Of a stretch of DNA of 64,000 nucleotides, positions 1-9,167 are shown one piece after another. The DNA comes from Saccharothrix sp. ALI-22-I (lineage in GTDB: Bacteria > Actinomycetota > Actinomycetes > Mycobacteriales > Pseudonocardiaceae). The translations under genes were made by a program, and so were the position numbers. Within the stretch, counting starts at the first letter, position 1. Every line of letters begins with the position of its first letter. The notes below the pieces were generated by a model that saw nothing but the letters and a program-made list of their open reading frames with translations, was not told where the DNA came from and did no database searches. The stretch spans positions 62,001-126,000 of the forward strand of contig NZ_MTQP01000060.1 in NCBI RefSeq assembly GCF_001984175.1. The letters are read 5' to 3'.

Positions 1-2
1 GC

Positions 3-833
3 GACCTGGCCGGCATCGCCGTCACCGAACCCCACGGCGGCTCCCGCCCGGCCGCCACCCGCACCCGAGCCGTCGCCGGGCCGGACGGTACGTGGCTGGT
101 TACCGGACGCAAAACCTGGATCAGCCGCCTCACCGAAGCCGCGGTATTCGTGCTGTTCTTCCGCGCTCCCGACGGCCACCTGACCGCCGCCGCCGTCGAC
201 GCCACCGAACAGGGGCTGCACCGTACGCCCGTCGCACCGACCGGACTGGCGGGCTGGAGTTGGGGCATCCTCGACCTCGACGCCGTACCGGTGCGACCGG
301 ACGACCTCCTGCGCGGGAACGGGATGGGGCTGTTGCGCGAACACTTCGCCGGCTACCGGCCTCTGGTCACCGCCACCGCGTTGGGCGGTGCCGCCGCGAT
401 CTTCGACACCGTTACCGAAGTCCTGGCCGTACGGAAAGCCACCGGCGACCTGTCGCGGCTGCGGGACTCCGCGCTGGTCACCCTCGGCCGCGCACACGCC
501 CAACTCGTCACCGCACTGCTCGGCGCCGTCACAGCAGCCCACCTGGCCGAGGCGGGGCACGAGGACGCCGAACTCTGGGGCGCGGCCACGAAGGCACACG
601 GAATCGACACCGCCAACGCATCGACCGCCGAACTGGCGCTGCTGCTCGGAGCGGCCGGCTTCCGGCACGACTGCCAGACCGCCAAGACCCGCCGCGACCT
701 GGCCGGCCTGCTCTACGCCGACGGCATCCACGACAGCCTGTACCGGATGGCGGGCAAACACCACACCGAAGACCACCACACCGCGGTTCCGGCACCACGG
801 GAGCGGCTGACGACTACACCGCTCACCGCGTAG
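3..833 (+). CDS. Acyl-CoA dehydrogenase family protein, C-terminal part (5' end outside window)
   Basis: The reading frame is open from the window edge to the TAG at 831-833, so the start lies upstream. It begins with the middle-domain signature of acyl-CoA dehydrogenases (AVTEPHGGSRPA, then TGRKTWIS). This is followed by a mostly helical, Ala/Leu-rich C-terminal region of about 200 residues. Family members use FAD to oxidise acyl thioesters. In actinomycetes, divergent members often serve secondary metabolism, so the substrate cannot be inferred. The C-terminal domain is short and its catalytic glutamate cannot be located with certainty, so this may be a divergent paralogue. The next gene is convergent and starts its 3' end 38 bp away. 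Family assignment is fairly sure; exact role is unknown. Confidence 0.8.
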   Translation, partial: DLAGIAVTEPHGGSRPAATRTRAVAGPDGTWLVTGRKTWISRLTEAAVFVLFFRAPDGHLTAAAVDATEQGLHRTPVAPTGLAGWSWGILDLDAVPVRPDDLLRGNGMGLLREHFAGYRPLVTATALGGAAAIFDTVTEVLAVRKATGDLSRLRDSALVTLGRAHAQLVTALLGAVTAAHLAEAGHEDAELWGAATKAHGIDTANASTAELALLLGAAGFRHDCQTAKTRRDLAGLLYADGIHDSLYRMAGKHHTEDHHTAVPAPRERLTTTPLTA

Positions 834-871
834 ACCAGCCACACGAGCGGCAGAGGCGGTGTGTCGCCCGA

Positions 872-1402
872 TCAGGCAACACACCGCCCCTGCTCGCACA
901 ACAAGGTCACGCCCTGGTCCACGGCCCGCAGCGCCACCGCCAGACGGTCCGCCAAGAGAGGTTTCACCCTGCCTCTGGCCTCCTGCACGGTGTGGAAACC
1001 GGCCGACAGGATCTCGGCGTCGGGAAACACCATCCCCACCAGATCCGTCTCGTCCAACATGCCCCCGTCGAAGACGAACACCACACCTTCGGGACGGGAG
1101 TCCTGCGGACGCACGTAGTCCACCACCAGCAGTCGACCCAACGGGCGATCCCAACCCAACTCTTCGGCCAACTCGCGGGTCGCCGCCGCCCACGGCGACT
1201 CGTCGGCCTCCACCGCGCCACCGGGGATCTCCCAGTTCGCCTTGTAGGACGGCTCCACCAGCAACACCCTGCCCGCGCTGTCGCGGAACAACACCCCGGC
1301 GGCCATGCGCTTACGCGCTAATCCCGCCACGTACTGCTCCACAGGCAGCACATCGGTAGCGGACGGCACAGCAGATCCAGACTCGGTCACCCACGGCACC
1401 AT
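872..1402 (-). CDS. NUDIX hydrolase
   Basis: This protein of about 176 residues has a complete Nudix box (GGAVEADESP followed by REL.EELGW), matching the GX5EX7REUXEEXGU pattern that binds divalent metal. Such enzymes hydrolyse nucleoside-diphosphate-linked compounds; the substrate is not predictable. I chose the ATG at 1402 because translation upstream (to 1516) is Cys/Pro/Arg-rich and looks non-coding. No clear Shine-Dalgarno precedes 1402, so a leaderless message or a start at 1477 are alternatives. The gene converges on the acyl-CoA dehydrogenase and points away from the defence island, so it is probably part of the ordinary chromosome bordering it. Confidence 0.8.
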   Translation of the reverse strand: MVPWVTESGSAVPSATDVLPVEQYVAGLARKRMAAGVLFRDSAGRVLLVEPSYKANWEIPGGAVEADESPWAAATRELAEELGWDRPLGRLLVVDYVRPQDSRPEGVVFVFDGGMLDETDLVGMVFPDAEILSAGFHTVQEARGRVKPLLADRLAVALRAVDQGVTLLCEQGRCVA

Positions 1403-1957
1403 AGCCACGCCCGGCGCGGGATCGCACGCCGGGCGTGGATGCGCGCAAGCCGACAGCGTGTCGATGGGAGTCGCCATCGACGGATATTGGTGTGCGCATC
1501 CGGTCCGCGACGACACCTACCTGTCCGTACGTGACAGGCAAGTCCACTACCAGCGAAAACAGTCTTCAACTCGCGAAGTTACGACTGGAGTGCCAACCGT
1601 ACGGGTGTGGGCGTCGTTCGCTCGGGCTGTAGCGCTCCGCTGCTGCTTGGACGATGGCCACCCCGGTCGCAGATGATCTTCGCCGGATCGGGGTACGGCG
1701 TGGTGCCCCACCGTCGGACCGCGCCGTCGAGGCTCACGCCGACGAGATAGGCGCTGCCGGAGCTGAACACGATCGGGTGATTAGGAGGCGGTCTTGTTGA
1801 CGTCGAGGTGTGCAGATCGATCAGTGGATCACTGCGTGTAACAGCGTGTTGGTTCCATCCGATGAAAGCGCCGAGATCGGGCGCGAAGGTCCCGGCTTCG
1901 TCGGTGCGGCGTGCTGCAATGCGTTGACGGTCCAAGTTTTGTCGAGGGGGTGAACCG
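1403..1957. other. Intergenic region at the left border of the island
   Basis: I see no convincing gene in this 555-bp stretch. On the minus strand around 1690-1780 a short translation (YLVGVSLDGAVRRWG) resembles one repeat of an RCC1/WD-type propeller. It has no start or continuation and is at best a remnant. The promoter of the downstream Wadjet operon must lie in the last 150 bp; a purine-rich Shine-Dalgarno (GAGGGGG) sits at 1944-1950. Confidence 0.4.
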
Positions 1958-3493
1958 TTGACCGATTTGACTGCCGAGCAGTTGTTGCACGAGTTCCGCA
2001 GCAGTGCCGCCGCCGACACCACCCTGTCGTTGCTTCGATCCCGTGACGCGCTGTTACACCTGTCGCTGATGGCCGCACACCTGGGCGACGGGCAGGTTGT
2101 GGACGGGCAGAGCCTGGCTGCCGTGATCGACGCCGACCTGCCCTCGCTGCTGCGCAGCTACCGGCCGGAAGAAGACGACGACGCCGCGTCCACCGCCGAC
2201 GTCCTGCTCACCCGGTGGCGGAAGCGCGGGTGGGTGCAGCGGACCGCCGATCCGCGTGACCCGCGGATCGAGCGCTATCAGCTGACCTCCGGCGCGAGTG
2301 CCGCAGTACGACAACTGCGGAATCTCAAACGGCAGACCTCGATCGCCACCGAGTCGGCGTTGGCCATGGTCATGGCGCAATTGCGGCAGATCGCCACCGA
2401 CGCCAACCCCGACCCGATGGCGCGGAAACGGGCGATAGAGGAACGCATCGCCGAGCTGAGTGCCCAGCGCGACGCCATCGACCAAGGCGAGGCGCTGGAG
2501 GTGAACCACGGCGAGTTGGTCGACCGGGTGGCCACGCTGATTCAGCTGACCGACCGCATTCCCGCCGACGTGGCGGCCTACGGCGAGCAGATGCACGCCA
2601 ACACCGCATTGCTGCTGCGGCAGAGCCTGGCCGACGACACCGAGTTCGCCGAGTCGTTGCAGCGCATGTTCGACGGACACGACATCATCGCCGAGTCACC
2701 GGAGGGACAGGCGTTCCGCGCGTTCGCCACCGCGATCGCCATACCGTCGCAACGCGCCCAGCTGGAATCCGACATCTCCGAGGTCGTACGCCGGGTCGAC
2801 GGGCTGCCCGACCATCTCAAGGCCTCGCTCGACGGGTTCATCATGGCGGTCTGGCGGCGTGTCCAGGAGGTCGAAGAGGTCCGCGGTGCCGCGTTCCGCC
2901 GGATCAGCAACTTCGTCCGTGGCGGCGACCTCACCCACTACCGCGGGATGCGGACCCGCATCAGCGAGGCTCAGGCGTCGGCGGCGATCGCCTTCCACGC
3001 CGTGCACGCCGGGCGTGACATCGGTTTCGTGGTGCCGATGAGCGGCGTCGACGCCCGTTCCGTCGGGCGCCTGAGACTGGACCAAGGCCTGGATGTCGTG
3101 CCCGACGAGGTCGTGGACACCACGAACGAGTTCGACATCGACCCCGCCTCGCACGCCGGCCGTGAGTCGATCGACTGGGCGGCCCTGCGTGAGGCGGTCC
3201 ACGCCGCGATGGACTCCCACTCGGGCTACGCGACCTTGCCGGAAGTGCTCGAACGCCTGCCCGAGGCCCGCACGGGCGACGTGATCGGCCTGTGGTCGTT
3301 GGCCACCCGGTACGGCGACGTCGACGAAGGCACGACATCGACCGTGTGGGTGGGCACAGAGCGCGGTTCGCGCGAGATCACGCTGCCCTACGCCGTCTTC
3401 GCCGAGCCGATACCGGCCCCGCCGCCGCCCGCGCGGCGCCGTACCGCGCTGCACCGCCCGCGCGCTGTCCAAGGAGACCTGCTCGATGGCTGA
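1958..3493 (+). CDS. jetA: Wadjet type I subunit JetA (DUF3375, kleisin-like MksF homologue)
   Basis: The 511-residue protein matches the DUF3375/JetA family in length and layout: an N-terminal winged-helix-like region (residues 1-110, LLTRWRKRGWVQR), a helical, Gln/Glu-rich middle and an acidic C-terminal tail. In Wadjet, JetA is the kleisin that bridges the two JetC ATPase heads and recruits JetB. The start is a TTG at 1958, supported by a GAGGGGG Shine-Dalgarno 7 bp upstream and by the family-like N-terminus (TDLTAEQLLHEFRSS). It is the first of four overlapping genes; jetB starts 8 bp before its stop. The assignment rests on the family and, decisively, on the jetBCD neighbours. Confidence 0.9.
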   Translation: MTDLTAEQLLHEFRSSAAADTTLSLLRSRDALLHLSLMAAHLGDGQVVDGQSLAAVIDADLPSLLRSYRPEEDDDAASTADVLLTRWRKRGWVQRTADPRDPRIERYQLTSGASAAVRQLRNLKRQTSIATESALAMVMAQLRQIATDANPDPMARKRAIEERIAELSAQRDAIDQGEALEVNHGELVDRVATLIQLTDRIPADVAAYGEQMHANTALLLRQSLADDTEFAESLQRMFDGHDIIAESPEGQAFRAFATAIAIPSQRAQLESDISEVVRRVDGLPDHLKASLDGFIMAVWRRVQEVEEVRGAAFRRISNFVRGGDLTHYRGMRTRISEAQASAAIAFHAVHAGRDIGFVVPMSGVDARSVGRLRLDQGLDVVPDEVVDTTNEFDIDPASHAGRESIDWAALREAVHAAMDSHSGYATLPEVLERLPEARTGDVIGLWSLATRYGDVDEGTTSTVWVGTERGSREITLPYAVFAEPIPAPPPPARRRTALHRPRAVQGDLLDG

Positions 3494-4247
3494 GACCCGC
3501 AACTTCGCCGACGTCTTCGCCGAGGACCTGGCCGACGAATCCGCCGACCCCGCCTCTTCGCGACTCGACCCGAGCACCGTCTTCACCGACGACGAGGACG
3601 GGCCCGTCGGCGGACACGTCGACCACGGGGACCACGCCGCCCGGTTCGACGGAGACACCAGTGCCTTGCCACCTCATGTGTGCTGGACCTTGCAGGAGTT
3701 GGTCGCCTCGCCCCACGTCACCGAGAAGTCCAAGCGCCACTGGCCGGTGGTGCTGCAGTATGAGGACGTCCTGCGCTCCCGCCTGTCGGAGCTGGGACTG
3801 GTCCTGGAGATCAACCGCGAGTACCGCTACGCATTCACGCGCCAAGCGGTCGACCCGTCACCGCACAGCCGCACCATCCTCCGTGCCAAGACGCTCAGCC
3901 TCGCGGCGAGCGCACTGCTGCTTTACCTGTACAACCAGTACGTCGTCGCACCGGACGACTGCATCGTGGAGCGGTCCGACATGGTCGAACACATGCTCGC
4001 CTACAAGCCGGCGCAGGACACGGACGAGGTCGCGTTCCGCAAGAAGGTCGACACCGCGATCAAGTCGCTGGAGGACGTGTCGGTCATCAAGCCGATCCGG
4101 GGCCACGACGACCGGTTCATCGTGTACGGCGTCATCACCGCGATCCTCACCGCGGACCAGGTCACGGCACTCGACGCCCGCTACCGGGCGATCGGCCGCG
4201 GCGATCGCGAGGCCGCCGACCACGACGAGCAGGAGCAGACCGGATGA
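3486..4247 (+). CDS. jetB: Wadjet type I subunit JetB (DUF4194, MksE-like)
   Basis: This 253-residue protein has an acidic N-terminus (about residues 1-45) and a DUF4194-type core. The core has two winged-helix-like segments, around residues 60-140 and 155-225 (YEDVLRSRLSELGLVLEIN; IKSLEDVSVIKPI). JetB is the KITE-type accessory subunit that dimerises on the JetA kleisin in the Wadjet condensin-like complex. The ATG at 3486 has an AAGGAG about 10 bp upstream and overlaps the jetA stop. The stop overlaps the jetC ATG (ATGA at 4244-4247). Tight coupling suggests co-translation at fixed stoichiometry. Identification is by family resemblance plus perfect operon order. Confidence 0.9.
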   Translation: MAETRNFADVFAEDLADESADPASSRLDPSTVFTDDEDGPVGGHVDHGDHAARFDGDTSALPPHVCWTLQELVASPHVTEKSKRHWPVVLQYEDVLRSRLSELGLVLEINREYRYAFTRQAVDPSPHSRTILRAKTLSLAASALLLYLYNQYVVAPDDCIVERSDMVEHMLAYKPAQDTDEVAFRKKVDTAIKSLEDVSVIKPIRGHDDRFIVYGVITAILTADQVTALDARYRAIGRGDREAADHDEQEQTG

Positions 4248-7200
4248 CGGGCGCCGGCCGGACCGTTCACGTCGGCCAGTTCCGCCTCACCCGGTTACAG
4301 GTCGTGAACTGGGGCACTTTCAGCGGCTACAAGGATTTCCCGATCGACGAGCGCGGTGTCCTGTTGACCGGGCCGTCGGGTTCGGGCAAGTCGTCGCTGA
4401 TGGACGCCCACTCGTTGGCGTTGTTGCCGACGCACGACCAGAGGTTCAACGCCTCCGCCGACCTCACCGCCCGCGGCTCCAAGCAGAACACCCGGTCGGT
4501 CGCCGCGTACGTGCGGGGTGCCTGGTCGGAGACCAATGACGAGCACGAGCAGTCGAAGGTGCGCTACCTCCGCGGTGGCAAGGCGACGTGGTCCGCGGTC
4601 GCCGCGACCTACGAGGACGGCCTGGGTGCGGTGACCACGGCCGTGGTCGTGAAGTGGTTCTCCGGTGTGGAGAACGACGGCGCGTCGATGAACTCGATGC
4701 ACCAGTTGCACGACGGGCACTTCACGCTGTCGGAGCTCAACGCGTGGGCCAAGCGCGAGTTCGACACCCGCTGGTTGAAGAAGACCCTCACCGACGTGCA
4801 GTTCCCGGGTAGCCAGGACGCCTATCTCAAGGAACTCGGCAAGCGCATCGGGCTCGACCGCGCGGGCACCGCTCTTACGTTGCTGGGCAAGGCCAAGGCG
4901 ATGAAGAACGTCGGCGACCTGAACCTGTTCATCCGCGATAACATGCTCGACCGGCCGGAGTCGTTCGAAGCGGCTCAGCGCATGGTGAACACGTTCACTC
5001 CGCTCAACGAGGCGTACGTGACCGCCAAACGGGCCGCCGAGCAGGAGCGCGTCCTCCATGACGTGCCGGCGAACTGGAACACCTACCAGCGCGCCAAACT
5101 CGACCGGAACTTGGCGGAAACCCTGCGTTCCGGACCTCTGCAACGTTACGTCCGCAACCTCCACCTGATCGCCCTCTCGGCTGAGCTGGAGAGGATCAGG
5201 CAGTTCGTCGAGGCGCTGGAGAGCACGGTCGAGGAGTTGGACAGCCGCCGCGCGGCGGCCCAGACCAAGCTGATTGGCCTGGAAGGGGAGTTGCAGAACA
5301 AGAACAAGACCCTGAGGGAGATGGAGCAGGACCAGAAACAGCTGTTGAAGGACTCCGGGATCGCCAAGGAGCGCTTCGACCGTTACGCAGGGCTCGTCAC
5401 CCGACTGGACCTGCCCGTTCCGCAGGAGGAGGCCGCGTTCGCCGGCCTCCGCTCCCGCCTGCCCGATGTGCTTGAGAGCGCTCGGCGGAACAAGGCTGAG
5501 TTGGAGCCCGACGTGCTCGAAGCGATGGCGAAGCAGGTCGAGGCGAGGAACAAGCACGACGAACGCGAGGCTGAACTGATTCGTCTGCGTGCCGCCAAGA
5601 CCCTGATACCGGGACAGCTCGTCGCTCGGCGGGAGACGATCTCCCAAGCGACGAAAGTGTCGATCAGCGCCCTCCCGTACGTCGCCGAACTGATCGACCT
5701 GCGCGACGGGGAGGAACGCTGGCGCCCGGCGGCGGAGAAGGTCCTGCGCAACTACGGCATGCGGCTTCTCGTTCCCGAATCGCGCAAGCTGGTCGTGCAG
5801 CGGTTCATCGACGCCAACGACATGCGCGGCCTGGTTGAGTACAGTGTCGTGACGGCCGTCTCGGCGCATACCCCGCAGCCTGCGCGGGGCACGCTCGCCG
5901 CGAAACTGGCCGTCGACCACAACCACCCGTACGGTCGGTGGCTCGCCGGGCAATTGGTCAAGCAATTCGACCACGTGTGCGTCGAGTCTGCGGCGGAACT
6001 CGACGACCACAAGATCGCGGTGACCCTCAACGGCACTGTCAAGCTGCCCGGCAACCACTACCGCAAGGACGACCGAGCGGAGCTGACCAGCCGCAGTTCC
6101 TACATCCTGGGCGCGAACACCGCCGCCAAGCGCCGGGCGCTGGAGGAGGAAGTCACCAAGCTGGCTCAGGACAAGGAGTCCACCGCGTCTGCGGCAGGTC
6201 GGCTCAATGACCGGCTCGAACACGAGAGGAGACGGATCGCCGCGGCCGATGCGTTGGCCGAATTCGTCTCCTGGTCGGTGCTCGATCACTGGAGGCCTAA
6301 CCACGACGCCCGCGAACTCGGCGAACGTATCGCGGCCATCCGCGCGGACGACGTGGACCTGCGACGCCTGGAAGAGCAGCGCGACCGGGCGCAGGAGGAG
6401 TTCGAGACGGCGTTCACCAACTGGAAGACGACTGCCGACCGCATCGAGTCCGAATCCATCCGCCAAACGGAGCTGGCCGACGTGCGGCACGCCGAGATCG
6501 ATCTAACACACGCCGTGGAGGACGACGAACGCACATACCTGGACGACGTGTACGCGAGCATCGAGACGCTGGCGACGCACGAGAACATCGCCACCGTGCG
6601 CAAACTGCTCGAACGGGAGCTTTCAACACGCGGTTCCAAAGCCAAGTCCGAACAGGAAGTCGCGTACGAGAAGACACGCAACGCGATCGCCAAGTTCATC
6701 GAGGAGTGGCGGGACAGTGCACCTGACGACAGCGGCGACGTCGACCAGGCCGGCGCGGACTTCGCCCAGTTGCACACCGAGATCGTCACGCGGCGCCTGC
6801 CGGAGGCGATGCACCGGCTGCAACACATGATCAGCGAGGACATGGTGCCCTCGATCGCACAGGTGCAGCGCGCCATCGACGTCGCCGCCCAGGAGATCGA
6901 GAAACGTGTCGGCTGGGTCAACGCGGGGCTGCGTCGCGTCGAGTTCAACGACGGCACCCGGCTGCAGATCGCCTACGCGGCCAACCCGTCCACTGACGTC
7001 AAGGAGTTCCAGTCGGCGGTCGACGAGATCCTCCGCAACTCGGCCAACTCCAGGAACGACCCCGAGAAGCAAGTAGCCCAGTTCAAGCGCGTCAAGGCGC
7101 TGATGAGCCGGTTCACCAAGGACGACACGGCCGCGGACCGGTGGCGACGCAACGTGCTGGACGTCCGCAACAGGTACACCTTCTACGGCCGGGAGATCGA

Positions 7201-7615
7201 CGCGGACGAGGTCACCGTCCACACCTACCGCAACACCGCGACCAACTCCGGCGGTGAGCAGGAGAAGTTGGTGGCGTTCTGTCTCGCTGCGGCGTTGAGC
7301 TACAACCTCGCCGACCCGGAGACCGACGGCAGGCCGCGCTTCGGGACGTTGATGCTGGACGAGGCGTTCAGCAAGTCGGACGAGAACTTCTCCGCCCAGG
7401 CGCTGTCAGCGTTCGACGAGTTCGGCTTCCAGTTGGTGATCGCCGCGCCGATCCGGATGTCCGGCATCGTGGAGCCGTACATCGGGCAGGCCATCCTCGT
7501 CGAGAAGCGCGACTATCCGGACGGCGCGAGGTCCACGGGCAAGTCGGCCACGTTCGGCGAGCTGGCCGACCGCCGTTTCGCCGACGGGGACGGCGAGATC
7601 CGTGCTACGGCCTGA
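4244..7615 (+). CDS. jetC: Wadjet type I ATPase JetC (SMC/MksB-like)
   Basis: This 1123-residue SMC-type ATPase has its Walker A (GPSGSGKS) at about residues 43-50. A long heptad-rich coiled coil runs over roughly 290-450 and 640-900 with a hinge-like globular part between (around 460-620, LPYVAELIDLRDGEERW). At the C-terminus are the ABC signature NSGGEQEK near residue 1000 and a Walker B LMLDEAFSKSD near 1035. JetC is the motor that extrudes DNA loops and senses closed circular plasmids. All ATPase motifs look intact. It starts at the ATGA overlap with jetB and overlaps jetD by 14 bp. Length and motifs match type I JetC well. Confidence 0.95.
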   Translation: MTGAGRTVHVGQFRLTRLQVVNWGTFSGYKDFPIDERGVLLTGPSGSGKSSLMDAHSLALLPTHDQRFNASADLTARGSKQNTRSVAAYVRGAWSETNDEHEQSKVRYLRGGKATWSAVAATYEDGLGAVTTAVVVKWFSGVENDGASMNSMHQLHDGHFTLSELNAWAKREFDTRWLKKTLTDVQFPGSQDAYLKELGKRIGLDRAGTALTLLGKAKAMKNVGDLNLFIRDNMLDRPESFEAAQRMVNTFTPLNEAYVTAKRAAEQERVLHDVPANWNTYQRAKLDRNLAETLRSGPLQRYVRNLHLIALSAELERIRQFVEALESTVEELDSRRAAAQTKLIGLEGELQNKNKTLREMEQDQKQLLKDSGIAKERFDRYAGLVTRLDLPVPQEEAAFAGLRSRLPDVLESARRNKAELEPDVLEAMAKQVEARNKHDEREAELIRLRAAKTLIPGQLVARRETISQATKVSISALPYVAELIDLRDGEERWRPAAEKVLRNYGMRLLVPESRKLVVQRFIDANDMRGLVEYSVVTAVSAHTPQPARGTLAAKLAVDHNHPYGRWLAGQLVKQFDHVCVESAAELDDHKIAVTLNGTVKLPGNHYRKDDRAELTSRSSYILGANTAAKRRALEEEVTKLAQDKESTASAAGRLNDRLEHERRRIAAADALAEFVSWSVLDHWRPNHDARELGERIAAIRADDVDLRRLEEQRDRAQEEFETAFTNWKTTADRIESESIRQTELADVRHAEIDLTHAVEDDERTYLDDVYASIETLATHENIATVRKLLERELSTRGSKAKSEQEVAYEKTRNAIAKFIEEWRDSAPDDSGDVDQAGADFAQLHTEIVTRRLPEAMHRLQHMISEDMVPSIAQVQRAIDVAAQEIEKRVGWVNAGLRRVEFNDGTRLQIAYAANPSTDVKEFQSAVDEILRNSANSRNDPEKQVAQFKRVKALMSRFTKDDTAADRWRRNVLDVRNRYTFYGREIDADEVTVHTYRNTATNSGGEQEKLVAFCLAAALSYNLADPETDGRPRFGTLMLDEAFSKSDENFSAQALSAFDEFGFQLVIAAPIRMSGIVEPYIGQAILVEKRDYPDGARSTGKSATFGELADRRFADGDGEIRATA

Positions 7616-8819
7616 TAACGTCCGAGACCTCCTGCGTCAGAGGTTCGACAAGTTGTACAGCGAGTGGGCCCAGGGTGGAGGAGCGTGGCCGATGAGGATC
7701 GGCTTGCGGCCTCCCGACACCGCTACCAGGTCCTCGTCGCCGACGACCTGTCACGAGTGGGCGGCTTCCTGGGCCACGTACGACGGTCCCGGTCACGTCG
7801 AGTACGCCAACCTCCGGTTTCCCACCGGAACGCACCCGATGCCCAGGGCCCTCGTATTGGAACGACCCCGCGACGTCGCGCGGGTGCACCCGCGCGACCT
7901 GGACGTCTGGATGCGTTGCGGGCAGAGGTTGACACACCTCGAACGCGTCTTCCCCGAGGCACGGCTGAAGACCCACGTCCGCCGTGTCACGCAACTCGCC
8001 GAAGCCGACTACGACCGACTGGTTCGTGCGGTGACATGGCTCCGTGGGAATCCGACGTCCGGGATGCTCCTGCGTCAGCTTCCCATCGAAGGCGTCGACA
8101 CGAAGTGGCTCGTCAAGCACACCGCTCTCGTGCTGGCTCTGCTCGGCGACCAGGACACCGAGCAGTACCCAGGAGAGCTGCCGCTCTCTCGGAAACGGGC
8201 TCTGCACCAGCGGCTGGGCCTACGAGTGGTGCCCGAACTGGTGCAGGTCAGCGTCCTCGACCCGGACCTGCGTGTCCAGTTCGCCGGGATGAAGCACTTC
8301 GCGGCAACCGTCGAAGACCTCAACCGGTGGCCGCGCACACCCGACACCGTGCTGATCCTGGAGAACAAGGAGACGGCTTTCGCTCTCACCCAGGACCACC
8401 ACCGGACGGTCGTGCTGCACGGCCACGGGTTCCACGTCGACCAATACGCCCGCATATCGTGGGTGAGAAGCGCCGAGCGAATCGTCTACTGGGGCGACAT
8501 CGACGCCCCTGGGCTCCAATTCGTCAGTGACCTGCGGAGCCTGGGCATTGGTGTGCGCACCATCCTGACCAGCATCGAAACCCTCGAACGCTACCGGCAT
8601 CTGGCCGTGGACGGGGCCATGCCGCAGCGCACCGGAACACCACCGAACCTGGCGCCTCTCGAGACCGAGCTGTACGAGCATTTGGCTGCCCATGCGTCCG
8701 CCAACGGCATAGGTCTACTGCTGGAACAGGAACGTATTCCCTGGCAGGAGGCGTACCCGGTGCTGAAGCGCGCGCTCGACGATGTGGTCGGCGCTCCCGC
8801 AACAGAAGTCACAGACTGA
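7602..8819 (+). CDS. jetD: Wadjet type I nuclease JetD (DUF3322 + DUF2220, Toprim-like)
   Basis: The 405-residue protein is the plasmid-cleaving subunit. Its N-terminal DUF3322 part (about 1-200) is followed by a DUF2220 Toprim-like domain. That domain holds the acidic residues expected for metal-dependent DNA cleavage: ENKET near residue 252 and GDIDAPG near residue 297. JetD resembles the topoisomerase VI A subunit and cuts once the JetABC motor has sized a small circle. It starts with GTG at 7602 inside the jetC end, and the operon ends here. The catalytic motifs look intact, so I infer a functional anti-plasmid system. Wadjet can limit plasmid transformation of its host. Confidence 0.93.
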   Translation: MLRPDNVRDLLRQRFDKLYSEWAQGGGAWPMRIGLRPPDTATRSSSPTTCHEWAASWATYDGPGHVEYANLRFPTGTHPMPRALVLERPRDVARVHPRDLDVWMRCGQRLTHLERVFPEARLKTHVRRVTQLAEADYDRLVRAVTWLRGNPTSGMLLRQLPIEGVDTKWLVKHTALVLALLGDQDTEQYPGELPLSRKRALHQRLGLRVVPELVQVSVLDPDLRVQFAGMKHFAATVEDLNRWPRTPDTVLILENKETAFALTQDHHRTVVLHGHGFHVDQYARISWVRSAERIVYWGDIDAPGLQFVSDLRSLGIGVRTILTSIETLERYRHLAVDGAMPQRTGTPPNLAPLETELYEHLAAHASANGIGLLLEQERIPWQEAYPVLKRALDDVVGAPATEVTD

Positions 8820-9167
8820 CGACCTTGGGGAAGCCCAGGGGTGGCCAGCCAGCCGCAGCGACGGCCCGCGCTTGAGGGTATGCCTGGCGCACCACCGACC
8901 GCCACGCGGGCGGACGGCACCGTTTAGTTGCTCGCCACGAAGCACCCGTGTCCGCATTAATGCGGATTGAAGCTTGTTTCTGCTTAGGTCGTCGGTGATT
9001 GGTGTCTGCGCGTGCGCGATCACTCGAATGGGTGAATCATGCGGCTGTGATGTAACGCATTGTGAGAAGCTCCCGAAGATCGTTGCATCTGATCGTGTTC
9101 AGCTGATGCGTTCGGAGTACGTGTCCGATACGGGTCTGGCCCTGTATGCAGTCTGAAGGAGGTCGAC
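8820..9167. other. Intergenic region between the Wadjet and Gabija-like operons
   Basis: This 348-bp stretch has no convincing gene and is less GC-rich than its surroundings around 8950-9140. It must carry the end of the Wadjet transcript and the promoter of the OLD-nuclease operon. A consensus-like Shine-Dalgarno AAGGAGGT lies at 9156-9163, 4 bp before the GTG at 9168. I see no strong terminator hairpin. Confidence 0.5.

Noticed and set aside
1690..1790. An RCC1/propeller gene on the minus strand before jetA
   Set aside because: Only one repeat-like segment is visible, with no start, no continuation and no ribosome site.
4295..6490. A 731-codon minus-strand frame opposite jetC
   Set aside because: It is an antisense shadow created by high GC at third positions. 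The plus strand carries an intact, motif-complete JetC.
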